DNA of 64,000 nucleotides from Stomoxys calcitrans (GCF_963082655.1 NC_081553.1:60519071-60583070), one strand, 5' to 3'. Counted from the stretch's first letter, positions 22,476-34,134 are shown. A program made the numbers and translations. Notes: a model not told the origin generated them from the letters alone.

Positions 22476-23395
22476 GTGCAAAATTTCAGCCAAATCGTTT
22501 AAAACTTGCGGCTTCCAGGGACTCAGAAAGTCAAATCGGGAGATCGGTTTATATGGGAGCTATATCCAAATCTGAACCGATATGGCCCATTTGCAATGCC
22601 CAACGGCCTACATGAATATAAAGTATCTGTGCAAAATTTCAAGCGGCTAGCTCTACGCGTTCCACCGTTTTCGTGATTTTTACAGACGGACGGACATCTG
22701 ATATATCCTGATATAGCTCCGATTTGACTTTTTGAGCCCTTACAAGCCTCAATTTTGGTCCGATTTGGCTGAGATTTTGCATGCAGTGTTGTGTTTTGAT
22801 TTCGAACAACTGCGCTTAGTACGGTCCAAATCGGTCTATAAGCCCTAACAAGCCACAATTTTTGTCTGATTTGACTGAAATTTTGCATGTGGTGTTCGAT
22901 TTCCTATAGCTTTGCCATGTAGGGTTTAAGTGGGTCTATAAGATGATATAGCTCCCCTATATACCGATCTCCTGATTTGACTTCTTGAGTCCTTGCAAAC
23001 AGCAATTTTTGTTCGATTTCTGCTATGACTTCCAACAACTGGTCCAAGTGCGTTTGAAAGGATCTATAACCTGATATAGCTCCCATATAAACCGATCTCC
23101 CGATTTGACTTTTTGAGCCCTTACAAACCGCAAGTTTTGTTCGTTTTGGCTGAGGTGTTCTGCATGAGGTGTTCTGTTACGAATTCCAATAACTGTGTTA
23201 AGTGCGGTCCGAATCGGTTTATATCCGGATATAGCTCCCATATAAACCGATCTTATGATCGGTTTACTTGAGTCCTTGCTGGCCAAAATTTTGCATGAGG
23301 TGTTCTGTTACGAATTCCAATAACAGTGCCAAATACGATCCAAGTCAGTCAATAACCTGATATAGCTCCCACGTAAACCGGTCTCTCGATCATCA
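22476..23395. mobile_element. Two HINE-like fragments joined head to head
   Basis: 22476-22695 reads in minus orientation and ends at 'acagacggacggacatc'. From about 22700 units read in plus orientation ('gatatagctcccatataaac', 'gatctcccgatttgactttt', 'gaaattttgcatg'). The orientation switch at about 22700 marks a rearrangement or nested insertion. Confidence 0.65.
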
Positions 23396-24148
23396 TTGTT
23401 CGGTTTCTAAAAACTTTGCTAAAATCAAATTTTAGGTATATTCTTTATGAAAATGTTCCTGATGATATTTTTCATCCCTGTTGTTTGCCTCTCGTAACTT
23501 CAGCATTATGATACTCTTCGACCCCTTTCTAGCCAAAGCGACAAAAGTTGGAATTTGTTACCTTACTTGTCTCGTATGGCATTTTGCAAAAATGGAAATT
23601 TGTGTCCTTTGTTAGGTGGCATTGTGGGTTTTTGCATTTTGCGCTGATTTTCATGGCCATTGTCCGCCTTTAAGCCTTCTACGCAGCAGCACACTTCACA
23701 GCGGGTGTTACCAAATGCGCCCAATGTGTTGAACATTGACACATAAATGATGGCTTTTGTTGTCATTCTCGAATGTTATGCGTTTTTGCTGACTTGCCGC
23801 CTGGCAAAAGGTAATTTCAATTATTTCTGAATATAATCCAAATTGCGTAAATAATGTGCTTCGAGTTGAGTAAATGTTGTTTGCCTCAAAGGTTGTCATT
23901 ACATTTAGCCAGTGGAATTGCTTTGAATTTGGAATGCTTGGGAAGGCAATGTTGTAAAGGCGCTCAAGAAAAGGGTTGTTTGGAACAATTGGTGTGGTGG
24001 ATGTGTTTTTTGTAATTTTTTTTTTTTTAGCATAAGCGTAAAGGAGTTAAGGTGAAGCTAATAGCACTGGAGAATGCTAGCTGAGTATCTTGTAACCTAA
24101 ACTGGGCGAAAACTTCTGGTTTTTAACATCCTAACTGGATTATAGAAG
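23396..24148. other. Apparently unique non-coding DNA
   Basis: No recognisable repeat and no protein-like frame. Minus frames at 23563-23899 overlap each other without family features. Confidence 0.35.
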
Positions 24149-24840
24149 TAAGAAGGACGTCCGTATAGCTATTGGTATCATAGCATGGACACATAAAACT
24201 ACGAGCTCAAAAATTGCAAATTTTGCCCACTAAAGAACAGTGGCAAACTTCTCACATCTCAATGAGTGCAGCCCGATTCAAGTTTTAAGCTCAATGATGA
24301 GGGGCCTCCTTTTTATAGCCGAGTCCGAACGGCGTGCGACACCTCTTTGGAGAGAAGTTTTACATGGCATAGTACCTCACAAATGTCGCCAGCATTAGGA
24401 AGGGGAAAACCACAGCTGAAAATTGTTTCTGAAGGTCTCGCCAGGATTCGAACCCAGGCGGACATGCTAACCTCTGCGCAACGGTGGCCTCCACTCACTG
24501 CACGACTACGAGCTCACTTATGAAAAATCGGTGCGGCAAGTGATAACATTTGTAGGGCATGCGGGGAAGATGATGAGACGTTGGAGCATTCCCTTTGTCA
24601 TTGCCAGGCTTACGCGTCAGATACCGGCACTTAGGTGGGGACACAATGCCAGACATGAACCAACTTAGGGGAGTGGTATTGAAAACATTTAAGGATTTTA
24701 AAAGTAGCATGGAATTCCTATCTTCAAATTTTCTTTTTAGGGCTTACTTTATAGTTTAAAGAGAGCACAACCAGCATAACATAGTGCCATGGGGCGGATT
24801 AATTAATATCTGCACCCTATTTTCAACCTAACCTAACCTT
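24149..24840 (+). pseudogene. 3' fragment of the RNase H-bearing LINE, split by a SINE
   Basis: 'agaaggacgtccg' and 'ggtatcatagcatggacaca' match 20450-20500 of the better copy. After the SINE the frame gives CRACGEDDETLEHS and HCQAYA, the same C-terminal Cys/His cluster, followed by the shared 3' UTR ending in AACCT repeats. Only the last ~100 codons and the UTR are present. Confidence 0.7.
24210..24504 (-). mobile_element. tRNA-derived SINE (copy c) with perfect 12 bp duplication
   Basis: On the minus strand: a tRNA-like head with 'gcgcagaggttagcatgtcc' and box B GGTTCGAATCC, then the body. ACTACGAGCTCA occurs on both sides (24198-24209 and 24505-24516) and once in the uninterrupted LINE copy near 20502-20513. 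The insertion and its target duplication are therefore read directly. Confidence 0.85.
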
Positions 24841-24904
24841 ACTGGATTATTGCAGACAGACGTGAAGATTGACAGACCCACTGCCAGAGGTCTATCTTCC
24901 CATA

Positions 24905-27445
24905 TTATACCCACCTCCGTAGGATAGGGGGTATGTTCATTTAGTCATTCCGTTTGCAACACATCGAATTATTAATTTCCGATCCTACAAAGTGTATATA
25001 TTTCGGATCGTCTTAAAATTCTAAGACGATTTAACGATGTCCGTGTATCTGTCCGTCCGTCTGTTTTAATCACTCTAGAGCCTAAAAAATTAAGATATTG
25101 AAAATTTGGCACAGATACATCTTTGGCACAAATACTTCTTTTTGATGCACGCTGGTTAAGTTCTTGAACGGGCCAAATCGGATCTCATTTAGATATAGTT
25201 GCTATATAGACCGATTTTCCGGTAAAGGGTCTAATGACCATAAAAACGTAGTTTTTCATCTGATTTTGCTGAAATTTGAAACAACGAGTAGTTTAAGGCT
25301 TCCCGAAATCTGACCCAAATATGGTTCAGATCGGACTATATTTAGATATAGCTACCATATAGACCGATCTCCCGATAAAGGGTCTGGAGATCGATCTATG
25401 TGGTCCGTCCGTCTGTTCTAATCACTCTACAAGCTTCAAAAATTGAGATATTGAGCTGAAATTTGGCACATATACGTCTTTTTGATGCACGCTGGTTAAG
25501 TTCTTGAACTTGCCAAATTGCACCGTATTTGGCTATAGCTATATAGACCCATTTTCTGATAAAGGGTCTAATGGCCATCAAATGCCCCCATTTTTCATCC
25601 GATTTTGCTGAAATTCGAAAAAGTGAGTAGTTTAGGGCCTCCCGACATCTGACCTAAATATGGATTACATCGGTCCATATTTAGATATAGCTGCCATATA
25701 GACCCATCCCCCGATAAGGGGTCTGAAGGCCATAGAGGCTTATAGCCCGATTTCGCTGAAATTTAAAATAATGGGGTATTTGAAGCCTCCCGACATCCGA
25801 CCCTAATATGGTTCAGATCGGACATTATTTAGGTATAGTTACCTAATAGACCGATCTCCCGATAAAGGATCTGGAGATCGGTCTATATGGTCCGTCTGTT
25901 CGTCCGTCTGTTCTAATCACTCTAGAGCCTTCAAAAATTGAGTAATTGAGGTGAAATTTGGCACATATACGTCTTTTTGATGCACGCTGGTTAAGTTCTT
26001 GAACGGGCCAAATCGGACCATATATGGATATAGCTACTATGTAGACCGATTTTCCGATAAAGGGTATAATGCCCATAAAATGTCCTCATTTCTCATCCGA
26101 TTTTGCTGAAATTCGAAAAAGTGAGTAAGGCCTCCCGACATCTGATCTAAATATGGATTACATCGGCCCGTATTTAGATATAGCTGTCATATAGACCGAT
26201 ACCCCGATAAGGGGTCTGCAAGTCATAAAAGCTTTATTTTTTAACCGATTTCGCTGAAATTTGAAACTATGAGTAGTTTGAGGCCTCTTAACATAGGACC
26301 CAAATATGGTTCAGATCGGACTATAGTTAGATATAGCTGTCATATAGACCGACATCCAGATTAAGGACCTGAAGCCCATAAAAGCCTTATTTTTTAACCG
26401 ATTTCGCTGAAATTTAAAACTGTGAGTAGTTTGACGCCTCTTAACATAGGACCCAAATATGGTACAGATCGGACTAAATTTAAATATAGCTACCATATAG
26501 ACCGGTCCCCCGATAAAGGGTCTGAAGGCCATAAAAGCTTTATTTTTCATCCGATTTCGCTGTAATTTGGAATAGTGCGCAGATTTAAGTCTCTCAACAT
26601 CGGACCCAAATACGGTACAGATGGAACTATATTTAGATATAGCTGCCATATAGACCGATCCCCCGATAAGTGGTCTGAAGGCCATAAAAGCTTTATTTTT
26701 CATCCGATTTCGCTGTAATTGGGAATAGTGCGCAGTTTTAAGCCTCCCAACATCTGACCCAAATATTGTACAGATCGGTCTATATTTAGATGTAGCTGCC
26801 ATATAGACCGATATCCAGATTAAGCCCATAAAAGCTTTATTTTTTAACCGATTTCGTTAAAATTTAAAACTGTGAGTAGTTTGACACCTTTTAACATAGG
26901 ATCCAAATATGGTACAGATCGGACTATATTTATATAAAGCTGCCATACAGACCGATCTCCAGATAAAGGGTCTGAAGCCCATAAAAACTTTATTTTCTAA
27001 CCGATTTCGCTGAAATTTGAAACAGTGAGAAGTTTGACGACTCTTAACATAGGACCCACATATGGTTCAGATCGGACTATATTTAGATATAGCTGCCATA
27101 TAGACCGATCTCCAGATAAAGGGTCTGAAGCCCAAAAAATCTCTATTTTTTACCCGATTTCGTTGAAATTTGAAACAGTGAGTAGTTTTTGGCCACCCGC
27201 CATCCGACCCAAATATAGTAAAGATCGGTTTGTATTTAGATATAGCTGTCATATAGATAGATATGCCGGTTAAGTATCTGAAGCTCATAAAAGCTTTATT
27301 TATTACCCGACTTTGTTGAAATTTGAAATACAAAATTCAACAGTGACTTACATTTACCACTGAATGTCCGTGCCGAATTTGGGTGTATAAGTTATACAAT
27401 TTTCCCCAGATTGTGGCGAAATGGGGTTTACATATACACCCGAGG
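24905..27445 (+). mobile_element. HINE-like element, ~2.5 kb, 3' end split by a LINE
   Basis: The 5' end is TATACCCACCTCCGTAGG with 'tatctgtccgtccgtctg'. About 15 units of ~155 bp follow ('gatatagctgccatatagac', 'gataaagggtctgaaggcc', 'catccgatttcgctgaaatt'). At 27441-27445 (CGAGG) the element meets the 3' tail of a Jockey-like LINE. Its missing 3' end, 'tggtgggtaactaaagttcgg', lies beyond the LINE at 30690-30712. Confidence 0.75.
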
Positions 27446-27474
27446 AGGTTGTTGTTGTAGCAGTTTATTGTATT

Positions 27475-28260
27475 CTATCTTTCGTCTGCCTGATTCTGTT
27501 GAGTGTCAAGACCCAGGAACTCTGCGCCTAAGATGGGGTGCGTCCACAGGGATCTGGGTCTGACTCGAGTGGTTCTAGCCGGGCAGTTAAACAGGTGACG
27601 TTGTATCGTGGGGACGCGGAGGCATACATCTTGCACATCGGCATCAAACCTTGCTCTGTAAGAGTTGAGGCGGCTGCATCTGCCGGAACGTAATTGAGCC
27701 AGAACTACTATGGTTTTGACGGGGGAGGTCGATTTCTTCAGTTGCAATGGGAGGCCGTCGTTCTCCAAGGACTACATTCATCTGGTAGCCATTGACCGCA
27801 TCTGCTACCGTGTCTGCATGAATGTTGTTCAGACCCGCTTGATATGCCGCTGGATCTAGAGGTTCTCTCTTGTAGCGCTGAACCTCACGCTTTAGATCAT
27901 GTAGATCTACCTTAAGTCTTCTGGGCGGTGGATACCTATCCACAAGATGATGATTTGGATGGTCTCTGTGATAACAGCTAAGAAGGTATTGCTTAGACAG
28001 CATGTATTGGGTTGCCCAAAAAGTAATTGCGGATATTTCATAAAGTCGGCGTTGACAATTTTTTTCACAACTTGTGACTCTGTAATTGCATTCTTTCTTC
28101 TGTCAGTTATCAGCTGTTACTTTTAGCTTGCTTTAGAAAAAAAGTGTAAAAAAAGTATATTTGATTAAAGTTCATTCTAAGTTTTATTAAAAATGCATTT
28201 ACTTTCTTTTAAAAAATCCGCAATTACTTTTTGGGCAACCCAATAGTTATGTCTTTGCAC
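27475..28260 (-). pseudogene. LINE ORF2 C-terminal region, split by a MITE
   Basis: Coding resumes downstream of the MITE with MLSKQYLLSCYHRDHPN, DRYPPPRRLKVDLHDLKREV, a segment typical of Jockey-like ORF2 C-termini, then LAQLRSGRCSRLNSYRARFD and the Cys/His remnant HLFNCPARTTR and LWTHPILGAEFLGLD. At the MITE the flanking codons (cat-aac-ta and c-atg-ctg) would be in frame once the insert and one TA copy are ignored, so this stretch was open when the MITE landed. Confidence 0.75.
28007..28243. mobile_element. Mariner-type MITE (copy 1), 237 bp, TA duplication
   Basis: Ends are inverted repeats (TTGGGTTGCCCAAAAAGTAA and its complement) flanked by TA at 28005-28006 and 28244-28245. The interior ('tgactctgtaattgcattct', 'cagttatcagctg', 'gattaaagttcattctaagt') has no transposase. 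Near-identical to 51958-52193. Confidence 0.9.
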
Positions 28261-28405
28261 TGGTAGTATCTTTGTTTCCTGATGGAGGTGGTCCACATGA
28301 GAACTGAGGACACAGCCCATCGCAATTCGGAAGGCGGCATTCTGACAGATCTGAATATTATTCCACTGTAACTTACCAAAGACCGGCCAATTGCTTTGTA
28401 CGTGG

Positions 28406-29741
28406 TCAACAAGGTGACTTGAGGACCTTGTTTCTATTTTTGACTTTATCACAGATTGCTGTGGCATGTGGGGATAATGTGTAAGAGCTGTCAAATGTGA
28501 CGCTAAGTATTTTGGGACATTTGATGGTCGGAATCATTTCTCCATCGACCGTCACAGTCAGCTCGGTATTCACCAAACGTGTATTCGTAGTGAACAATGT
28601 GGCTGAAGATTTGGTGGCGGATATTTTTAGATTTCGTGCAGCGAAATATGAGGCAAGTTTGTTGAGGTAGACGTACAACCTATCGCAGATGTCATCAATG
28701 GGTGGGAGGCCTGATGCCATGATCGTACAATCGTCCGCATATGATACGATCTCTATATCGTCTGGAGGGGGTGGAATGGAGGATAGGTAGAGGTTAAACA
28801 GTATCGGAGATATCACCACACCGTGGGGAACTCCCTATTACACTCGGCGGTGCCTCGACTTCTTATCCCTAAATTCCACAAATGACTGGCGACCACACAG
28901 ATATTTCGCATCCCATCCTTTCAGGTCCCTCCAGCCAGGACGTGTTGGTGATGTCCTCAAATAATTTGGCATGGCTGACCGTGTCGAATGCCTTCGATAT
29001 GCAGTCTGGGGGGGATGGATTGTATGATTGGTAGACGTTAAACAGTGCCGGAGATATTACACCACTTTGGGAACTCCTTGTTTCACTCTACGGTGCTTCG
29101 ACTTCTTATCCCTAAATTCCACAAATGACTGGCGACCACACAGATAATTCGCGACCCATCGTTTCAGGCCTGGCTGGAGGGACGTGTTGGCGATCTCCTC
29201 AAATAATTTGGAATGGCTGACCGTTTTCGAATGCCTTCGATAGTTTCAGTGCCACGAGGACCGTCCTATCACATGGCCTGGGTTGATTGAAGCCATGGCA
29301 AATGTGTGTGGTGATGACATGCAAAGCTGTTGTTGTGCTGTGCAGTCTCCGAAATCCATGTTGATGCTCGGCGAATGGAAATTCTCCTACGAGGCTCGGG
29401 AGGAGTAATGCCTCAGGCGTCTTTGCCACTGGTGAGATAAGGGAGATCGGTCTGTATGACTCTCCTAAACTCGAATCTTTTCCAGGCTTCAGTAGCGGGA
29501 TCACTCTGCCCATTTTCCAGACATCGGGAACTATACGAGTGTTTAAAGACAGGTTGAGGACAGTGGTAAGGTACTCAACTCCAGGTGAGTCCAGATTCTT
29601 CAACAACAATGTAGAGATGCCGTCGGAGCCCAACGCCTTAGATGATTTGGCGCCACGGATGACATTCGTAACTTCCCCCACGGTAAATTGTGATGGCTGT
29701 TCATCGGCTCTCATTCTTGCCCTGACTCTCTGTGGATGCAC
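28406..29741 (-). pseudogene. LINE reverse transcriptase domain, broken and internally duplicated
   Basis: In coding order: SSKALGSDGISTLLLKNL and VIPLLKPGKD with ESYRPISL (fingers), HQHGFRRLHSTTTAL, and LVALKLSKAF where relatives have an Asp in motif A (LDLSKAFD). The motif C box YADD lies at 28730-28741 within EIVSYADDCTIMASG. Then ATLFTTNTRLVNTELTVTVDG and PKILSVTFDSS. Between motif A and motif C a ~244 bp segment is duplicated (about 28797-29000 and 29041-29240), which destroys the frame. The apparent loss of the motif A Asp is a further sign of a dead copy. Confidence 0.8.
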
Positions 29742-29959
29742 AATAAATTAATAGTTGAACAACCTGAGGCATCTCTTCGGATCAGTCACGGTAACGTCGC
29801 CAAAAGTGACTGAGGTCCTGTCATCCCGTCTACCGGGGTTCAAGAGAGACTTAACAGTAGACCACTGCTTGCCTAAACCGGTGCCTAAGTTGCATTGCTC
29901 CAAGTGTTCCAGCCACAAATTCCGCTTATATTCGTTGACTACCCTGTATATTTCCAGAT

Positions 29960-30684
29960 TCAGCTCTCTGATTCTGGGTCCATACCACGAATCCCATCAC
30001 GCTCGTCTGCGAGTACCACTGTTTGCGCCGGGAAATTGGGCCGCACTTGGGGTATTCGACCGGCTGGTATAATGCGAGCGGCTGCTGCTTTAATGAAGTC
30101 GTAGAATTTCCTCTCGACAAGTAGCACATCCGAGGGGGGTGGCAGTTCACTGAAGCGGCGATTGGTATCCTTGGCCCTCTTCTGAATGATAAACGTCCGG
30201 CGCTCAAAGGTTATGAAGTCGGGTGGTCGGTCGATGGTAAGAATTATGGGGAGGTGGTCTGACCCCAAAGAGATGACGGCTTGCCAGGATACCTCATTCA
30301 GGAGATCAGGGGATGCAATGGAGATGTCTGGCGAGTTGCTGCACCTCCTCGTAGTCCTAGTGGAGGCATCCTCATTCACCGTGCAAAACGTGGAGCTTAC
30401 AATCTGCTCTGCCAGAGCTAAGCCATGCTGGTCGTTACCTACTGGAGAATGCCATGAAGTGTGATGCGCATTAAAGTCCCCTAGAACCAGACGATTATGG
30501 CTAGATAGCAACCCACTTATGTCGGGGTTGCAACCTTGGCCATTAATCGGGACACAGCTACCAACTGACGGTATGTACACGTTGTATAGCTCTATCTCGG
30601 CAGTACCGGACCTGACTGCTATCCCCATGCATTCCATGTAGGGGTCGCTGGCGCCATGCGCAGGCGAGATGAGTTTATATGGCA
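29960..30684 (-). pseudogene. LINE apurinic-type endonuclease domain (EEP fold), N-terminally truncated
   Basis: The endonuclease nicks the target DNA to start reverse transcription. Visible motifs: DPYMECMGIAVRSG, ELYNVYIP, the catalytic LVLGDFNAHHTSWHSP (Asp and Asn of GDFN, then His) and SLGSDHLPIIL (Asp-His of the SDH motif). About 240 codons are open. The N-terminal strand with the catalytic Asn and Glu is missing because the copy starts here. The C-terminal part (RIIPAGRIPQVRPNFPA) is the linker toward RT. The frame then breaks near 29960, and the spacer to the RT (29742-29960) has shifted frames. Confidence 0.8.
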
Positions 30685-30689
30685 CGAGG

Positions 30690-30712
30690 TGGTGGGTAAC
30701 TAAAGTTCGGCC
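30690..30712 (+). mobile_element. Displaced 3' end of the 24905-27445 HINE-like element
   Basis: 'tggtgggtaactaaagttcgg' carries the subterminal repeat and half of the hairpin that the element at 24905-27445 lacks. It is cut off at 30716 by the next element. Confidence 0.65.
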
Positions 30713-30715
30713 CGG

Positions 30716-32106
30716 CCCTCCACCATAGGATGGGGGTATACTTATTTCGTCATTCTATTTGTAACTACTCGAAATATTCGTGTGAGACCCTATAAAGCAT
30801 ATATATTCTTGATCGTCGTCACATTTTATGTCGATCTAGCCATGTCCGTCCGTCCGTCTGTCTGTCGAAAGCACGCTAACTTTCGAAGGAGTAAAGCTAG
30901 CCGCTTGAAATTTTGCACAAATACTTCTTATTAGTGTAGGTCGGTTGGGATTGTAAATGGACAATATCGGTCCATGTATTGATATAGCTGCCATATAAAC
31001 CGATCTTGGGTCTTGACTTCTTGAGCCACTAGAGGGCGCAATTCTTTTTATATTGGAATGAAATTTTGCACGAACTGTTTTGTTATGAAATCCAACAACT
31101 GTGCAAAGTATGGTTCAAATCGGTCCATAACCTGATATAGCTGCCATATAAACCGATCTTGGGTCTTGAATTCTTGAGCCTCTATAGGGCGCAATTCTTA
31201 TCCGATTGGAATGAAATTTTGCACGAAGTGTTTCGTTATGATGTCCAACAACTGTTCTAAGTATGGGTCAAATCGGGCAATAACCTGATATAGCTGCCAC
31301 ATAAACCGATCTTGGGTCTTGACTTCTTGAGCCCCTAGAGGGCGCAATTCTAATCCGATTGGAATGAAATTTTGCACGAAGTGTTTCGTTATGATGTCCA
31401 ACAACTGTTCTAACCGATCTTGGGTCTTGACTTCTTGAGCCCCTAGAGGACGCATTTCTAATCCGATTTGAATGAAATTTTGCACAGCGTGATTTGTTAT
31501 GACATCCATCAACTGTGCCAAGTATGGTTCAAATCGGTACATAACCTGATATAGCTGCCATATTAACTGATCTTGGGTCTTGACTTTTTGAGCCTCTAGA
31601 GGGCGCAACTCTTGTCTGATTGGAATAAAGTTTTGCGCAACGTTTTTTGTTATGATATTTATCAACTGTGCCAAGTATGGTTTAAAACGGTCCATAACCT
31701 GACATAGCTGCCATATAAGCCTATCTTGGGTCTTGACTTCTTGAGCCTCTAGAGGGCGCAATTCTTATCCGATTTCAATGAAATTTTGCACGAAGTGTTT
31801 TGTTATGATATCTAATAACTGTGCCAAATAAGTTTCAAATCGGTCCGTAACCTGATAGAGCTGCCATATAAACCGATCTGGGGTCTTGACTTCTTGAGCC
31901 GCTAGAGGGCGCAATTCTTATCCGATTGGATTGAAGTTTTGCACAACGTTTTTCGTTATGATATCCAACAACTATGCGAAGTATGGTTCAAATCGTTCTA
32001 TGACCTTATATAGCAGCCATATAAACCGATCTGGGATCTTGACTTCTTGAGCCGGAAAAAGAACTCGACAAATGCGCCCGGCCGAAGTAAGCACGGTTTT
32101 AGTTGT
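30716..32106 (+). mobile_element. HINE-like element
   Basis: The 5' end is CCCTCCACCATAGGATGGG, with 'gtccgtccgtccgtctgtct' and eight or so ~155 bp units ('cgatcttgggtcttgacttc', 'ctctagagggcgcaattc'). The 3' end is shortened: 'gaactcgacaaatgcgcccg' joins 'gccgaagtaagcacgg' without the usual 'ggtggagggtata'. The long minus ORF (31198-31761) is a repeat reading. Confidence 0.7.
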
Positions 32107-33554
32107 TTTTATTTAACTTGAGCTTATCTTATAGTCAATATATTTACAAAAAAATAATTTCTATATCTGGGTATTGATGAAAAAAACTGGCAAAGTTAAT
32201 ATTCCCCCATCCAAGGTGATATTTAACAATCTGCAGTTTACATGACCCTCCACTCACAACCAATAATGGCTTGTTTTTGATGAACTTCCTTTAGGACACA
32301 CGCCTGACAAATTACTTGACAATGGACAAATGGTCATTTTCAGATTGCCAAAAAAAAAATCATCACAAGGTGATGTCACATAGCCGCTCACTGAGTGTTC
32401 AATGTGGACATTGACCACCATGCACTGCACATAATGCAAATCAAATTCAGGAAATGGCGCAAATGGTGGGTGTATGGGATGTTTCCTGTCGCAAATACGC
32501 CTGTCACCGATGATGAAGTAAAAAAATGTGCATCATGTGTGGAGGATTAATTGATTTTTAATGGCCTCCATGGCAGCATTTTTGAAAACTGAGAAAAACA
32601 TGACGATTGCTGATGAAAATCTGTTTGTTAGACCGATTTTTAATACCTAACATTTCTATGGTTTTAGTTTTAAGCAGTTTTGGTTAAATTTTATAGATGC
32701 CATCTACGTTTGTGAAAAAAAATCACCAAAAATTGTTGTTGCAACAAATTATGAGCATTTCACAAATAAATTGTATTTTATATGGGCCACATTTTTATGA
32801 TCGTACATTTGCCCACCATTCCTCCGCCATCAGTGTTGTGGCCACCAATAAACGCCTGCTGACCCACTACGCCCAAAAATTTGTCAGCAAACAATTGAGG
32901 ATCTATGGATATGAGGATTTTGTGTGAATTGGCCAAAACTGCATTATATTCGCCTCCCATCACTCCATACAAATCAGCAGTAAAAGAGCTCGGTCGTTTG
33001 GTTGCACATTCGGTATCTATGGATGATACGGAATTTACTTTTTTATTCGATTTTTATTGCTAGAACATACACAAAACATTTTTGCATTAGCCAAAAATGT
33101 TTTTACCCTCAATGTCCTCTTCCCCCCATTCCAAAATTGTCACAAAAAGGCAAAAATTATTTATTAAATTGTAGTTGGTGGACGTACTGCTGCACTACCA
33201 GCTATGTGATGTTAAAATTTTTATTAAAAGCCATTGTGGCTTTTAACAAAAACTCGGTGTTTTTTTTGCTAAATCTTTGTACCAAGAAGAGGTAATAAAA
33301 CTTGTTGTCAATTTGCTTGTTTGGCTGGCAAAATGCTTTTGATGCAATTGCTGCAACAATTTATCTATAATCCGCCCATAAAAAACTGCAGCGGTGGGTG
33401 AGAAAGGTTATTCTTTGCAGGATTTTTAAATGTGAAGAAAACTATTTGGCAGTCCAAGTGAAATAGACATGAAATTTGCAAAAAGTTATTAAAAGCTAGA
33501 AATGAAAAGTCTTAAATAAAAATAACAATCGAAATGAATTTCCTTCACTCTTAT
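32107..33554. other. Apparently unique DNA, no gene supported
   Basis: Frames at 32697-32927 and 33002-33295 (plus) lack recognisable domains and codon bias that I can judge. It could be intronic or intergenic. Confidence 0.3.
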
Positions 33555-34134
33555 AAAGGGTGATTTTTTAGCTATTATCTTTTTGGCAACACTAATTTAA
33601 ACAGCTCACGCAGGTTTCGTTTCTCTGTCAAACCTCTTCAGATTGGTCTGCCGCTGTCATAGCGTTCGAAGCCATCAATACAACTTCCAACAGATGAACA
33701 ACATCATGTGTAGCACGTAAGAAGTGTAAGTTGTCGCAGAAAGAAAGTCTGTCATTATGCAAAAATACATGCATTGAGAAAAGTTCTGCTAATAACCTGG
33801 GTTGTCGAGCTTGGTTAATGTGGTAATTGTATCATAGATGCGTTTTCGCTATTAATACGATTCAAATACAAAATAGCAACGCACGGCCCTTGAAGCCATC
33901 ACACCTAATATGGTTGAAAAGTCTTCTAACCAAAGACGAAACGCGTGGTTAATGAGTGGTTAATGAGTGTTGTTATCTCTGGCTTTCCTTTGCCATTTGC
34001 ATCTCCGATCATTGATCTCGTCTCGAAAGAGAAATAAATAAAAGTTGTAAAATATAATGAACTCGCCCTAAAAGGCAAAAAAACTTGAAAAATTGGTCTA
34101 TAATTTAACCATGAATCGTCTCACAAACGAACAA
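33555..34134 (+). mobile_element. Truncated mariner-like element
   Basis: Starts at a TA with AAAGGGTGATTTTTT, the terminus type also seen at 61692, followed by 'ttttggcaacac'. Near the right edge ATG AAT CGT CTC ACA AAC GAA CAA (34111-34134) encodes MNRLTNEQ, the same transposase N-terminus as at 61806. A HINE-like element beginning at 34130-34134 cuts the gene off after about eight codons. Confidence 0.6.

Larger units (their letters stand above)
27446..30684 (-). mobile_element. 5'-truncated Jockey-like LINE inserted in a HINE-like element
   Basis: Minus-strand non-LTR retrotransposon with an endonuclease, RT and C-terminal domain in series, ending in a short CAA-repeat tail (+ strand 'gttgttgttgtagcag', 27449-27464) and an AATAAA near 27463. 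CGAGG at 27441-27445 and 30685-30689 is the likely target-site duplication. The copy begins inside the endonuclease domain, as expected of 5' truncation during target-primed reverse transcription. A mariner MITE (28007-28243) and a 244 bp internal duplication interrupt it. Confidence 0.8.

Noticed and set aside
24841..24904. Possible LTR retrotransposon or long terminal repeat in the window
   Set aside because: I found no gag/pol frames, primer-binding site or paired direct repeats of LTR length anywhere in the window.
31198..31761. 187-codon minus ORF with repeated QDRLIWQLYQVM segments
   Set aside because: Translation of the ~155 bp core repeat of a HINE-like element. Similar readings occur at 26311-26829 and 6782-7099.
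32697..33295. Possible small host genes (76 and 97 codons, plus)
   Set aside because: No domain, splice context or conserved motif visible. Lengths are within chance for the region.
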